Shown: piece after piece, positions 56,146 to 64,000 of the stretch
How positions within the stretch are numbered: the stretch's first letter is position 1
Layout: the number at the start of each line of letters is the position of its first letter
Assembly (NCBI GenBank): GCA_050789445.1
Contig: JAILXR010000001.1
Location: forward strand, 2,914,001-2,978,000
DNA: 64,000 bases
Direction: 5' to 3'
Source: JAWSVE01 sp050789445
GTDB lineage: Bacteria > Pseudomonadota > Gammaproteobacteria > Pseudomonadales > Cellvibrionaceae
The notes under the pieces: model-generated
What the model was told of the DNA's origin: nothing
What the model saw: the letters and a program-made list of their open reading frames with translations, nothing else
Database searches by the model: none
Translations under genes and position numbers: made by a program

Positions 56146-58020
56146 ATGACCGTAGAATGGAAAAAAATTATCTTAGGAGCCCTTGCTATACCGGCGACAT
56201 TATTGGCTGTTTCAAATGCTAATGCTCAATTAGACAATTTAATGAAGCAGGGCGAACCGCATTTTAAAGAACGTTGTGCCGTTTGCCATGATAATCCCGA
56301 AGATTACATTCCGCCTAGATCACAATTAAAACTTCGCTCCGCTGATTATGTTATCAATACGTTAACCAAGGGCAGTATGTATCCACATGCAAAAGGGCTG
56401 GATGAAAAAGAAATTAAAAGTATTGCTGTGTATGTGACAGAAAAATTACCAACAGGAAGTACGATCAACCCAGATTGGAATTTAAATGCTTGTAAGCAAA
56501 AACCAGCCGCATTAACGGCTGATGCAATGCACTGGAATGGTTGGGGCCGAGATTTAGACAATACACGATATCAGCCAAAGCCAGGTATTGATCCAAAGGA
56601 TGTTAAAAAACTAAAAGTAAAATGGTCCTTTGCTTATCCCAATGGACGACATAATAGTCAGCCTGTGTATGTTGGCGAGCAAGTGATTGTTTCTGCTGCT
56701 CCAGGCCGAGTGTATTCGCTTGATGCAGAAACAGGTTGTACGCATTGGGTTTATGACACGGATTCAGGTGTAAGGGCAACCGCGATTGTTGGGAAATTAC
56801 CAAACAATCAACACGCTGTTTTTGTTGGGACGACGGATCGATTTATTCATGCGATCAATCTTGAAACCGGAAAACGCATTTGGAAAACACAAGTAGGTGA
56901 ATTAGAAGAGGCGCGTGTAACCGGTGCGCCATTGTTGTACAACAATAAATTATACGTATCACTTTCTTCATTTGAAGAAACAGCAGCTTTAAACGTAGAT
57001 TATTTGTGTTGTCGATTTAGAGGCAATGTTGTTGCACTTGATGCAGCCACTGGGAAAATTGATTGGCGCACATACGTCATAGAAGAAGCACCAAAACAGC
57101 ATGGCGTAAACAGACTGGGTAAACCATTACTAGGGCCTGCCGGCGCTGCCATTTGGTCGTCCCCGACTATCGATGTTAAACGACAATTAGTTTATGTGGC
57201 GACGGGCGATTCGTATACGGATGTCAAAGAAAGCGGCTCAGATGCTGTTGTGGCCATGAATTTATCCGATGGAAAAATTCAATGGAAAAACCAAGTGCTT
57301 GAGAATGATAATTTCTTGGTGGGTTGTTATGGAAAAACAGGGCATGCTAATTGTCCCAAAGAAATCGGCCCTGATTTTGATTTTGGCAGTTCAGTTATAC
57401 TCCGCCAAGTTGGCGATAAAACTGTTTTACTCGCCGGACAAAAATCTGGAATCATGTACGCAATGGACGCGGATGACAAAGGAAAAATATTGTGGGAAAG
57501 AAAATTAGGTGAGGGTAGTGCGTTAGGTGGGATCCAGTGGGGATCAGCCGCAGATGATAAAGTAGTTTATGTTCCCGTTACAGATACCGTTGTGTTTAAG
57601 CCAGAGTTAAGAAAGCCTGGATTAACAGCGTTAGATATTGCAACAGGAAAAACACTTTGGCATACCCCTGCTCCAGCAGCTGAGTGCGGACCGAATGGTG
57701 GTCGCTGTGCGAATGGGTTGTCAGCTGCTATTAGTGTCATGCCTGGTGCAGTGTTTGCAGGATCTCTCGATGGAATGCTTCGAGCATACTCGACATCTGA
57801 CGGAACTATTTTATGGTCATTTGATACAAAAAAAATGTACAAAACTGTGAATGATATCGAATTGTCAGGTGGGTCAATCAATGCAACAGGTCCGGCGATT
57901 GCGAATGGTATGTTATTTATCAACTCCGGTTATGGTGGAGTCATGAACGCAGGTGGGATGAGCACCGTTAAAGGGCAGGATGGTAATGTGCTCTTAGCTT
58001 TTTCGGTAGATGGAAAATAA
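56146..58020 (+). CDS. Cytochrome c-PQQ dehydrogenase, polyvinyl-alcohol-dehydrogenase-like
   Basis: The 624-residue protein (ATG 56146, with GGAG six bases upstream) has a signal peptide ending NANA. An N-terminal cytochrome c domain follows, with the heme site CAVCH near residue 44 and a possible methionine ligand in KGSMYPHAKGL. The rest is a PQQ-type propeller with repeats such as VYSLDAETGCTHWVYD and VVALDAATGKIDWRTYV. An adjacent CC pair in DYLCCRFRGN may form the vicinal disulfide of this class. Domain order matches periplasmic polyvinyl alcohol dehydrogenase. No pqq synthesis genes or PVA hydrolase are nearby, so the alcohol substrate remains open. Confidence 0.85.
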   Translation: MTVEWKKIILGALAIPATLLAVSNANAQLDNLMKQGEPHFKERCAVCHDNPEDYIPPRSQLKLRSADYVINTLTKGSMYPHAKGLDEKEIKSIAVYVTEKLPTGSTINPDWNLNACKQKPAALTADAMHWNGWGRDLDNTRYQPKPGIDPKDVKKLKVKWSFAYPNGRHNSQPVYVGEQVIVSAAPGRVYSLDAETGCTHWVYDTDSGVRATAIVGKLPNNQHAVFVGTTDRFIHAINLETGKRIWKTQVGELEEARVTGAPLLYNNKLYVSLSSFEETAALNVDYLCCRFRGNVVALDAATGKIDWRTYVIEEAPKQHGVNRLGKPLLGPAGAAIWSSPTIDVKRQLVYVATGDSYTDVKESGSDAVVAMNLSDGKIQWKNQVLENDNFLVGCYGKTGHANCPKEIGPDFDFGSSVILRQVGDKTVLLAGQKSGIMYAMDADDKGKILWERKLGEGSALGGIQWGSAADDKVVYVPVTDTVVFKPELRKPGLTALDIATGKTLWHTPAPAAECGPNGGRCANGLSAAISVMPGAVFAGSLDGMLRAYSTSDGTILWSFDTKKMYKTVNDIELSGGSINATGPAIANGMLFINSGYGGVMNAGGMSTVKGQDGNVLLAFSVDGK

Positions 58021-58078
58021 ATTTTTCATCAATGAGTAAAATTCTTTGCCGTTAGTTCTTAAATAGCGAACAAAAAAT

Positions 58079-58110
58079 AAAAGGCACTTGTTTTGGCAAG
58101 TGCCTTTTTT
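58079..58110 (+). terminator. Intrinsic terminator after the quinoprotein gene
   Basis: GGCACTTG (58083-58090) pairs with CAAGTGCC (58097-58104) over a six-base loop. Flanking A and T runs make it a typical strong terminator, so the next gene has its own promoter. Confidence 0.9.
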
Positions 58111-58179
58111 ATTTATGTGGTAAAGTACTTTGAATTAAGTTTCTGCTTTTAGCCTCTTCTTTTCAATATTAAGAATCTC

Positions 58180-58935
58180 ATGGAATTATTCATAAATATT
58201 TACATCACCGCTTTTTTGTTAGGCGCTGTTCATGCGATTGAAGTTGACCACATGGTGGCGGTTAGTGTGTTCGCGGGAATGAAACCAAAGCTAAGTAGTG
58301 CAGCGCGCTATGGTTGTAAGTGGGGTTTAGGGCATGCGATTGCAGTAGTGTTAGTGGGTGGTTTAATAGCGTGGCTTGGTATAAAAATTCCTGAAGGGAT
58401 TGTTAGCAGTGGAGAAATATTAGTAGGAGTAGCGCTCATTGCTTTGGGGTTATGGGCGATAAAAACTAGTCAGAAATTTCACACGCATACGCCAGAAGAG
58501 CACGATCCAAGTCACTACAAAGACAAACTATCAGAAAATATTGATGGTCATTCACATGGACACTTACATGCTCATGTCACTGATGATCATGAAAAACATT
58601 GCCATACTCATAAAGAGAGCTCGTTGAATCATCATCAGCATTTACCTGCAGCTATGGGTGCTTTACATGGCTTGGCGGGGTCGGCTCCTGTGTTAGCATT
58701 AATACCCATAACGATGCTTGATGATTTTAAGCACGCTATTTTTTATCTTCTGTCATTTAGTATTGGCACAACATTATCGATGATGCTATATGCGGTCTTG
58801 GCGGCATTAGCAATACAAAAAGTGAGTAATAAGAAAAGTAATGACTTGTTGAATGTGAAAATAATAACGCATTGCATTTCGGCGGTTACTATTGTTGTTG
58901 GATTATGGTGGATAGCGAATGCAGCTTTTCTCTAA
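58180..58935 (+). CDS. NicO/HupE-like membrane metal transporter with His-rich loop
   Basis: The 251-residue protein has about six membrane spans. Its first span carries LGAVHAIEVDHMVAVSVF, resembling the HAxDADH motif of nickel/cobalt permeases. A cytoplasmic or periplasmic loop (about residues 108-158) holds about 16 histidines, with HSHGHLHAHVTDDHEKHCH in the middle, suited to binding nickel, cobalt, zinc or a similar ion. GALHGLAGSAPVLALIPI repeats the motif in the second half. The ion and the direction of transport are inferred only. It lies 70 bases before the PepSY gene. Confidence 0.8.
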   Translation: MELFINIYITAFLLGAVHAIEVDHMVAVSVFAGMKPKLSSAARYGCKWGLGHAIAVVLVGGLIAWLGIKIPEGIVSSGEILVGVALIALGLWAIKTSQKFHTHTPEEHDPSHYKDKLSENIDGHSHGHLHAHVTDDHEKHCHTHKESSLNHHQHLPAAMGALHGLAGSAPVLALIPITMLDDFKHAIFYLLSFSIGTTLSMMLYAVLAALAIQKVSNKKSNDLLNVKIITHCISAVTIVVGLWWIANAAFL

Positions 58936-59005
58936 GAATTTAATAACACCTTAATAATCTAATTCTTTCTTAATTATTTAATTAAAAATTTAGTTGTTAT
59001 CAACC

Positions 59006-60466
59006 ATGTTTAGATTATTAATATTAATACATCGTTATTTAGGTGTTGCCATTGGATTAGTCATAGTGATTTGGTGCTTGTCTGGGTTTGTCATGATGTA
59101 CATGCCGTATCCCAGTATCAGTAAGCAACAATCTTTAGATCATTTGACTGCTCTAGATGTATCTGAATGTTGTGATAGCCAAAAATTTCAAGATTTAAAA
59201 TTGGTTGACGTCAATCGGTTTGCAATCGAGATGTTAGCCGGCGATCCCATTATCCGTTTTAGTGGATCGAGTCAGAATAACCCGATTGTGAATTTAATGA
59301 CGGGTCAGCAATTAAATAATGTGGGTAGGGAGCTAGCTCAAAAAATAATAAAAAACTCCCCATCGATAAACCAAGAAAAAACGATTACAAGAATAAAATA
59401 TAGCTTAATAGAAAAAGATCAGTGGACGGTGACACGTTTTTATCAAAGACATAGACCCTTTCATAAGTTTTCAGAAGTCGAAGGGAAAGAGAAAACGGAA
59501 TGGTATGTGTCATCATCCACAGGTCAAATATTTCAACAAACAACGGGTCAACAAAGATTTTGGAATTATTTAGGGTCGATTCCTCACTGGCTATATCCAA
59601 CTGTGTTACGACAACATGATGAGCTTTGGGAAATAACGGTAATCATAATTTCCGGTCTGGGTGTTTTTTTAACGGTGATTGGAATAGCCATTGGTATCCA
59701 GCGTTTTCGAAAATTATCATCAGGGCGACGATCGCCATATCGAGCAGTTGGGCTATGGCATCATTATTTTGGCCTTGTTTTTGGTATATTTTTATTAACT
59801 TGGGTGTTGAGTGGATTAATATCCATGAACCCGGGTCGGCTATTTGATTTAAGTGGTGGTTTCGCGGAGCGAGGGAAACTACAAGGTATTCCTCTATCGG
59901 TTGATGATGTTACTCGATTTGTTAATCAGGTAAACATTAACTTAGGCGATGAAATAGGTACAAAAAAAATAAAACGGATAGAAGGCTATGCACTTCGAAG
60001 TCAGTTTTATGTTTTATTGGTTGATTCTGAAGGCCAATATGAAAGATATAATGGGAATACCTTTGAAGAACAAAAGATAACAAACGATGAAAAAGAAAAA
60101 ATTATCCATAGTGTGAGAGAGCATGATGAAGTGTTATCACAATCCTTGTTGACGAAAGCTGATGGTTATTATTACAGCGATCATGATAACGGACAAAGAA
60201 AATTTCCAGTCTATAAAGTTATTTTAAATAACCCTGACACAACGCATTTCTACATAAACTCTGTTTCAGGAGAAATCGCTGGGTTTTATTCACAGCAGCA
60301 ACGCTGGTTCCGTTGGCTCTTTTCTGGGCTGCATCAATTAGATTTTAATAGTATGGTTCGGAGTCGGCCGTTTTGGGATATTTTCGTATGGACTTTGCTT
60401 ATTGGCGTGACAGTAGTTTCAATGACGGGAACCTATATGGGGCTGAAGCGATTATTGAAAATTTAA
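59006..60466 (+). CDS. PepSY-associated TM-helix membrane protein (iron-regulated type)
   Basis: The 486-residue protein begins MFRLLILIHRYLGVAIGLVI, with further spans near 210, 250 and 465. These include GVFLTVIGIAIGIQRF and LWHHYFGLVFGIFLLTWVLS, the latter with the family histidine pair. Periplasmic stretches between them are PepSY-like. Related proteins are often associated with iron or siderophore metabolism and may act as ferric reductases; no activity can be read from the sequence. I chose ATG 59006 over an in-frame TTG at 58994. Its stop is two bases from that of the convergent gene. Confidence 0.85.
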   Translation: MFRLLILIHRYLGVAIGLVIVIWCLSGFVMMYMPYPSISKQQSLDHLTALDVSECCDSQKFQDLKLVDVNRFAIEMLAGDPIIRFSGSSQNNPIVNLMTGQQLNNVGRELAQKIIKNSPSINQEKTITRIKYSLIEKDQWTVTRFYQRHRPFHKFSEVEGKEKTEWYVSSSTGQIFQQTTGQQRFWNYLGSIPHWLYPTVLRQHDELWEITVIIISGLGVFLTVIGIAIGIQRFRKLSSGRRSPYRAVGLWHHYFGLVFGIFLLTWVLSGLISMNPGRLFDLSGGFAERGKLQGIPLSVDDVTRFVNQVNINLGDEIGTKKIKRIEGYALRSQFYVLLVDSEGQYERYNGNTFEEQKITNDEKEKIIHSVREHDEVLSQSLLTKADGYYYSDHDNGQRKFPVYKVILNNPDTTHFYINSVSGEIAGFYSQQQRWFRWLFSGLHQLDFNSMVRSRPFWDIFVWTLLIGVTVVSMTGTYMGLKRLLKI

Positions 60467-60468
60467 CA

Positions 60469-61452
60469 TTATCCAATTTGTGCTTTCGCCGCATCCAAAA
60501 CATCTAAAATCCGCGCAACGTATTGGTCTTTTGGATTGAAATCTTTTTGTGATTGTTCTAATGCATCTTTTTCTAAATGATCGATGAGCTTTATTAATCG
60601 TCTTTTATGTAATCCCGTCCAACTTTGTATAGGGTCTGTTATCAATCCGGAAAAGGGTGCAAGCAAAGAGAAAACTGTTATTACACCTATTGCGCTTGCA
60701 ATGCTTGTTAACGTTGATGGCTTTTTAGGGAAGAGGCTATAGAATATTTCTCCCAAATATTCTCCAAAGATAAAATTATCAATGGCAAGTTGATTGGTGA
60801 TCAATGTTGCAAGCGTTAATCCTATCGCTAATCCTCCTGGCGTAAATTTTTGGAATGCAAACGCGCCGCCAATAATTGCTAAAAGTGAATTCGTTACATC
60901 GGCAGATGCTGTGCGTGTGTTCGCATATTGCGTGGTGGCTTGAGATAATGCTTTTTCGATTTCTTTTACACGTGGATAATGTTCTCCGAGTGATATCTCT
61001 TCCGTAAGCGCTGCGTTTAAATGGTAAGCAAGTCGATCTTCTCCTGGCCCATTATTGTTAGCGTTGTAAATATCTGTCTTTTGTAGAAGATCAGTATGGA
61101 TAGCGGATGTAATATAACGTTGAACAGATGTAGTTAAACCGCTAGGCGTTTTTTTCAATATCTTAGCAAGAAATCCAAACCCTATCTTTTTGAATAGATA
61201 TATTTTTAATAGATGGTTTTGTAATAAATAGCTAAGCAAAAGAATAACAATATAAAACGGTGCCCAGATTAAATTTATGGGTGCTCGCAATATATCCCAG
61301 CCCCAAGCGATTTTATTGGTTGACCAAGCACCAGGGTAACGAAAATGTCGTTTGATAAAAGGATCAATGCGCTCACGAGTCTCGGAAAAATAATTCGACA
61401 AACCTTTATTCAAAGCGATTGTAATTGATGTGTCGGAAGGTGTTTGATTCAT
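60469..61452 (-). CDS. Uncharacterised membrane protein (probably DUF6635 family)
   Basis: I chose the methionine at 61452, giving 327 residues. Two in-frame starts further upstream (61503, 61539) add a hydrophobic but unconserved stretch, and none has a good ribosome site. The N-terminal part (KGLSNYFSETRERIDPFIKR, then WGWDILRAPINLIWAPFYI) resembles a family I recall as DUF6635, of unknown function. Hydrophobic segments occur near 75-95, 205-225, 230-250 and 270-290. The C-terminus is helical and charged. No catalytic motif is visible. Confidence 0.7.
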   Translation of the reverse strand: MNQTPSDTSITIALNKGLSNYFSETRERIDPFIKRHFRYPGAWSTNKIAWGWDILRAPINLIWAPFYIVILLLSYLLQNHLLKIYLFKKIGFGFLAKILKKTPSGLTTSVQRYITSAIHTDLLQKTDIYNANNNGPGEDRLAYHLNAALTEEISLGEHYPRVKEIEKALSQATTQYANTRTASADVTNSLLAIIGGAFAFQKFTPGGLAIGLTLATLITNQLAIDNFIFGEYLGEIFYSLFPKKPSTLTSIASAIGVITVFSLLAPFSGLITDPIQSWTGLHKRRLIKLIDHLEKDALEQSQKDFNPKDQYVARILDVLDAAKAQIG

Positions 61453-61584
61453 GAAGGCGAATATAAATTTAAGAAATGAGATTGAGTGTTTGTTGGAAAG
61501 CATTATTACATACAAGGTATGGTGACGATAATCTACCATCTTAGTGCAAAGCTAATTTATCAATCCTACCCTTATATTCAATAA

Positions 61585-61616
61585 AAAAGGCCAGCTTCAA
61601 TCGAAGCTGGCCTTTT
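61585..61616. terminator. Intrinsic terminator of the repeat lipoprotein gene
   Basis: GGCCAGCTTC (61589-61598) pairs perfectly with GAAGCTGGCC (61603-61612) over a four-base loop, with A runs on one side and T runs on the other. It lies 25 bases beyond the minus-strand lipoprotein stop. Confidence 0.92.
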
Positions 61617-61640
61617 AAATTTTCTCCGTAATCGATTACG

Positions 61641-63497
61641 TTAGTTAATGAGCCCTAAGTAATACAATAAGCCATCGGCGATTTCAGTGTATTCATAGGT
61701 GTTCAGTTCTTCGCTATCGATGATGCCATCATTATCGTTATCTATGCTAATCAACTTACTTAGAAGATAGTCATCGGCATCATAGGTATTTGTGACCACC
61801 TCGACTTTCTCGTAAATGCCATCGCCAGTGGTATCCGTGCTGGAAATGATACTGGATTCTTTTCCACTTGCGGTATACGAGTAGCTATTATTTAGGATGC
61901 TTTCATACGCTCCGTCGCCATTTGTGTCTTGTGAATATATTTTCTCAATGGCGTGGTTATCACTATTAAATGTAGAAAGGATACTTGTAAAATAAGTTGC
62001 AATGCCATCGCCTGCAGCTTCTTCCGTGTAGCTAGAGCCGACGACATTGTTATTCGCATCGTAAGCTGTTTGCGTAATAGCGCGAAAATCTGGCGTCGCA
62101 TCTGCATTAGTGTCTCTTTCATTTACTGCTTGTGTTTGGCGATTCAGTGAGTCATAAGTGTACGTGTAGGTAGTGACTGAATCGACGATGCCATCATTAG
62201 TGGAGTCAGTTACATAGAGACGCTGCGTTAATTTATCGGCAGCGTTATATTCCATTGATGTGGTATTAGTTCTGTCGACGATGCCATCATTATCATTATC
62301 GGTTTGCATGAAGATAGAAATTGTATTTCCATTTGAGTCGTAATCAATTGTTCTTCTGGTTGTTCTGTCGATACTCCCGTCATTGTCGTTGTCATATTCA
62401 CTAAATTCTTCTATCGGCATGTAGATGCTATTGTAGCTATACGTGATGGTGTAGCTACTGTCGATAATCCCATCCCCATCATTGTCAGTTTGAGTGCTAT
62501 CTAATGTTATTTTATTTTTGTCGTCGTAGTTAAAGCTCCGAGCCGTAGAATAATCAACACTACCGTTGTAGTCTTCATCGTCTTCAGAAACAGAGCTCTT
62601 GTGATTTCCTTTTGCATCGATAGTCGATACTTGCCGATAAAAAGTATCAAATGCACCGTCGGAGTCATTGTCGTTTTTATATTCGTTAGAAAGTGTTAGC
62701 CAAAAAATTGGGTCGTAGGTCAGTTCATATTCGGTATCGATATTGCCATCGTTATTCTCGTCGTTAGACCCAATAATTTGATGATTAAGCGCATCGTAAA
62801 ATTCGGTGCGTAGCGAGTCGACTATCCCATCATTGTTTTCATCTGTTTGCCTCAAGCTCGCATACTTAATTGGCAGATTGATCTCAAGATCGCGATATAA
62901 ATAAGCTAATGTTAGTCCATTCCACAGATTTGTATTGCCGATAAATTGCTGAGTAAATGTGTAAAAAACATCTTTAAAATCTTGTGTGCTGACATTGAAA
63001 TCAATCGATGCGCCGGTGAGTGTAGTTTCAGTACCTGTTAAGTTAACGCCATTTGTTGGGTTGCTGTCGTTGTCTAAAGCGTAAATAAATTGAGTTATAT
63101 TAATGGCGGCATCATTAGTGGTTACTTCTTCCTCTTGCCATAATAGTTTTGTAACTTCTGTTACATCAGTTGGCAAGGTTGCGCCGGCAAGATCAAACGG
63201 ATTTAGATTTTCTTCAGCGATGACAGAACCTAATTCAATGTCTCCTAAAGAAAAAACAATTGTTTCACCGGCAATATACTGATATTCCCCGTTTGCATTG
63301 GTGGCGCCGTCCTGAGTGAGAGTTTTGTATCTCATTCCTTCAACAGCACCGCCAGCAAATTGTCCCGTTAAAACAGTTGGTCCACTGGGTGCTGCGCTTC
63401 CACCTCCGCCACCGCCGCAAGCGGCTAGTTGAAATGTTGCGATTGCTATTGCGAGAGTCAGTGATTTTTTTCTAAATCTGATAGTTGATTGATTCAT
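61641..63497 (-). CDS. Lipoprotein with about 13 calcium-loop/YD-like repeats
   Basis: The ATG at 63497 has AAGGAG upstream and gives 618 residues. A lipoprotein signal (lipobox LAAC, then a glycine run) puts the protein at the outer membrane or cell surface; an in-frame start at 63557 lacks both features. Residues 35-200 form a head domain including GQFAGGAVEGMRYKT, common in gammaproteobacterial lipoproteins. From about 215 on come about 13 units of about 30 residues. Each has a DxDxDG loop (for example TDNDNDGIVDR, SQDTNGDGAYES) and a Y-rich strand such as TYTYDSLNRQTQ, like RHS/YD repeats. Calcium-stabilised surface fibre or adhesin is inferred; the family is not recognised. Confidence 0.8.
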   Translation of the reverse strand: MNQSTIRFRKKSLTLAIAIATFQLAACGGGGGGSAAPSGPTVLTGQFAGGAVEGMRYKTLTQDGATNANGEYQYIAGETIVFSLGDIELGSVIAEENLNPFDLAGATLPTDVTEVTKLLWQEEEVTTNDAAINITQFIYALDNDSNPTNGVNLTGTETTLTGASIDFNVSTQDFKDVFYTFTQQFIGNTNLWNGLTLAYLYRDLEINLPIKYASLRQTDENNDGIVDSLRTEFYDALNHQIIGSNDENNDGNIDTEYELTYDPIFWLTLSNEYKNDNDSDGAFDTFYRQVSTIDAKGNHKSSVSEDDEDYNGSVDYSTARSFNYDDKNKITLDSTQTDNDGDGIIDSSYTITYSYNSIYMPIEEFSEYDNDNDGSIDRTTRRTIDYDSNGNTISIFMQTDNDNDGIVDRTNTTSMEYNAADKLTQRLYVTDSTNDGIVDSVTTYTYTYDSLNRQTQAVNERDTNADATPDFRAITQTAYDANNNVVGSSYTEEAAGDGIATYFTSILSTFNSDNHAIEKIYSQDTNGDGAYESILNNSYSYTASGKESSIISSTDTTGDGIYEKVEVVTNTYDADDYLLSKLISIDNDNDGIIDSEELNTYEYTEIADGLLYYLGLIN

Positions 63498-63670
63498 TAC
63501 ATTCTCCTTGATAGTAAATAATTTCTCATGACGTTTTATGGTGTGTCGTCGTGTCAAGGATTATGGTTCACTTAATTATTTTTAAATGAAAAATAAAATT
63601 AAAGATAAGAAGCTTTAATTGAAAGATCAGAAAATAATTCTGGAGGGGAGGGCAAATAACATGAACAATT

Positions 63671-63701
63671 AAAAGGAGCAGAATTAAACCTGCTCCTTTT
63701 T
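63671..63701. terminator. Intrinsic terminator of the truncated right-edge gene
   Basis: AAAAGGAGCAG (63671-63681) pairs with CTGCTCCTTTT (63690-63700) over an eight-base loop. It is eight bases past the stop of the minus-strand gene at the window edge. Confidence 0.85.
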
Positions 63702-63708
63702 AATCGGG

Positions 63709-63999
63709 CTATTTTGAAGGGGTGGACTTAACTGGCGCGGGGTTAGTAGGTGCTGGACTAATGGGAGTCAGTCCAATAGGTTTTAGCGTTGAATTGGTTA
63801 CAGGCTTTATAGAGTTCGGCTGCATTGGTTTAATTGGCTGATTGGGATGAGTGATTGATTTTATTGTCCCTTGTTGTGGAGACTTTTCTGGTACTGCTAA
63901 AGGTGTTGATTGACGCATAGCAGAGTATTTATTTTCTTGTTGGTTCAGTAGTTGGAGTGCTTTGTTGCGCGCTTCAGGATCTTTGCTAAATTTTTGATT
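63709..63999 (-). CDS. Proline-rich C-terminal end of an unidentified protein (cut by window end)
   Basis: The minus-strand frame stays open to the end of the window, so this is the last 96 residues of a longer gene rather than a short one beginning at the internal methionine at 63918. The first visible part is helical and polar (FSKDPEARNKALQLLNQQ). The tail is rich in proline, threonine and lysine (PIKPMQPNSIKPVTN, PISPAPTNPAPVK) and looks disordered. Nothing identifies the family. The downstream terminator supports it being a real gene end. Confidence 0.65.
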   Translation of the reverse strand, partial: NQKFSKDPEARNKALQLLNQQENKYSAMRQSTPLAVPEKSPQQGTIKSITHPNQPIKPMQPNSIKPVTNSTLKPIGLTPISPAPTNPAPVKSTPSK

Positions 64000-64000
64000 A

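Noticed and set aside
61700..62860. Regularly spaced repeated DNA suggesting a CRISPR-like array
   Set aside because: The repeats are imperfect, spaced about 90 bases, and encode the DxDxDG units of the lipoprotein in frame.

Overview
The window is a compact, AT-rich bacterial chromosome segment of about 50 protein genes with no rRNA, tRNA, insertion sequence, prophage or CRISPR array that I can see. Several blocks keep the gene order of Pseudomonas-type gammaproteobacteria: rppH-ptsP-lgt-thyA-folA-ilvD; argA-argE-Pit-DUF47-GspE-like ATPase; glnE-ilvE-waaF-waaC-waaG-waaP-kinases; msbA-hldE-AKR/FAD oxidoreductase-waaA; and tolC-thiC-nudF-yqiB-cpdA-yqiA-parE. With the low GC, the TonB2-type energy operon and a polyvinyl-alcohol-dehydrogenase-like quinoprotein, this suggests a free-living, probably marine, member of the Pseudomonadales/Cellvibrionales. 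The genus cannot be fixed from the sequence alone.

Layout. 1-5887: RNA decapping (rppH 3' end), nitrogen PTS enzyme I, an NRDE-family protein, lipoprotein maturation (lgt) and thymidylate/folate synthesis (thyA, folA). 6199-11477: a six-gene TonB2-type operon (DUF3450, TtpC-like ExbB, ExbB, ExbD, TonB, TPR protein), closed by a strong terminator. 11589-18322 (minus strand): branched-chain amino acid (ilvD) and arginine (argA, argE) synthesis, then a Pit phosphate transporter with its DUF47/PhoU-like partner. 18569-24538: a GspE/PilB-like ATPase, glnE and ilvE. 24612-41878: the lipopolysaccharide inner-core and lipid A export cluster: heptosyltransferases, three sugar kinases, two glycosyltransferases and a methyltransferase in a partly inverted variable island, MsbA, HldE, two oxidoreductases, Kdo transferase and TolC.

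42389-52145: an unusual formyltransferase/GINT1-like fusion gene has its 3' end directly against a TPP riboswitch that lacks its 5' half. A good sigma70-like promoter lies downstream of that remnant, before thiD-thiC. The conserved nudF-yqiB-cpdA-yqiA-parE block follows. 52640-55367: a four-gene cassette of a PLD-type nuclease, a rhomboid protease, NfeD and an SPFH protein. 55503-64000: accessory genes: a small secreted protein, a 28-bp perfect palindrome, a cytochrome c-PQQ dehydrogenase, a His-rich NicO-like metal transporter, a PepSY membrane protein, an uncharacterised membrane protein, a lipoprotein with about 13 calcium-loop repeats, and the proline-rich tail of a gene cut by the window edge.

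The points most worth a second look are the fusion gene and its riboswitch scar, the PLD-rhomboid-NfeD-SPFH cassette, the repeat lipoprotein, and the palindrome in front of the quinoprotein gene.
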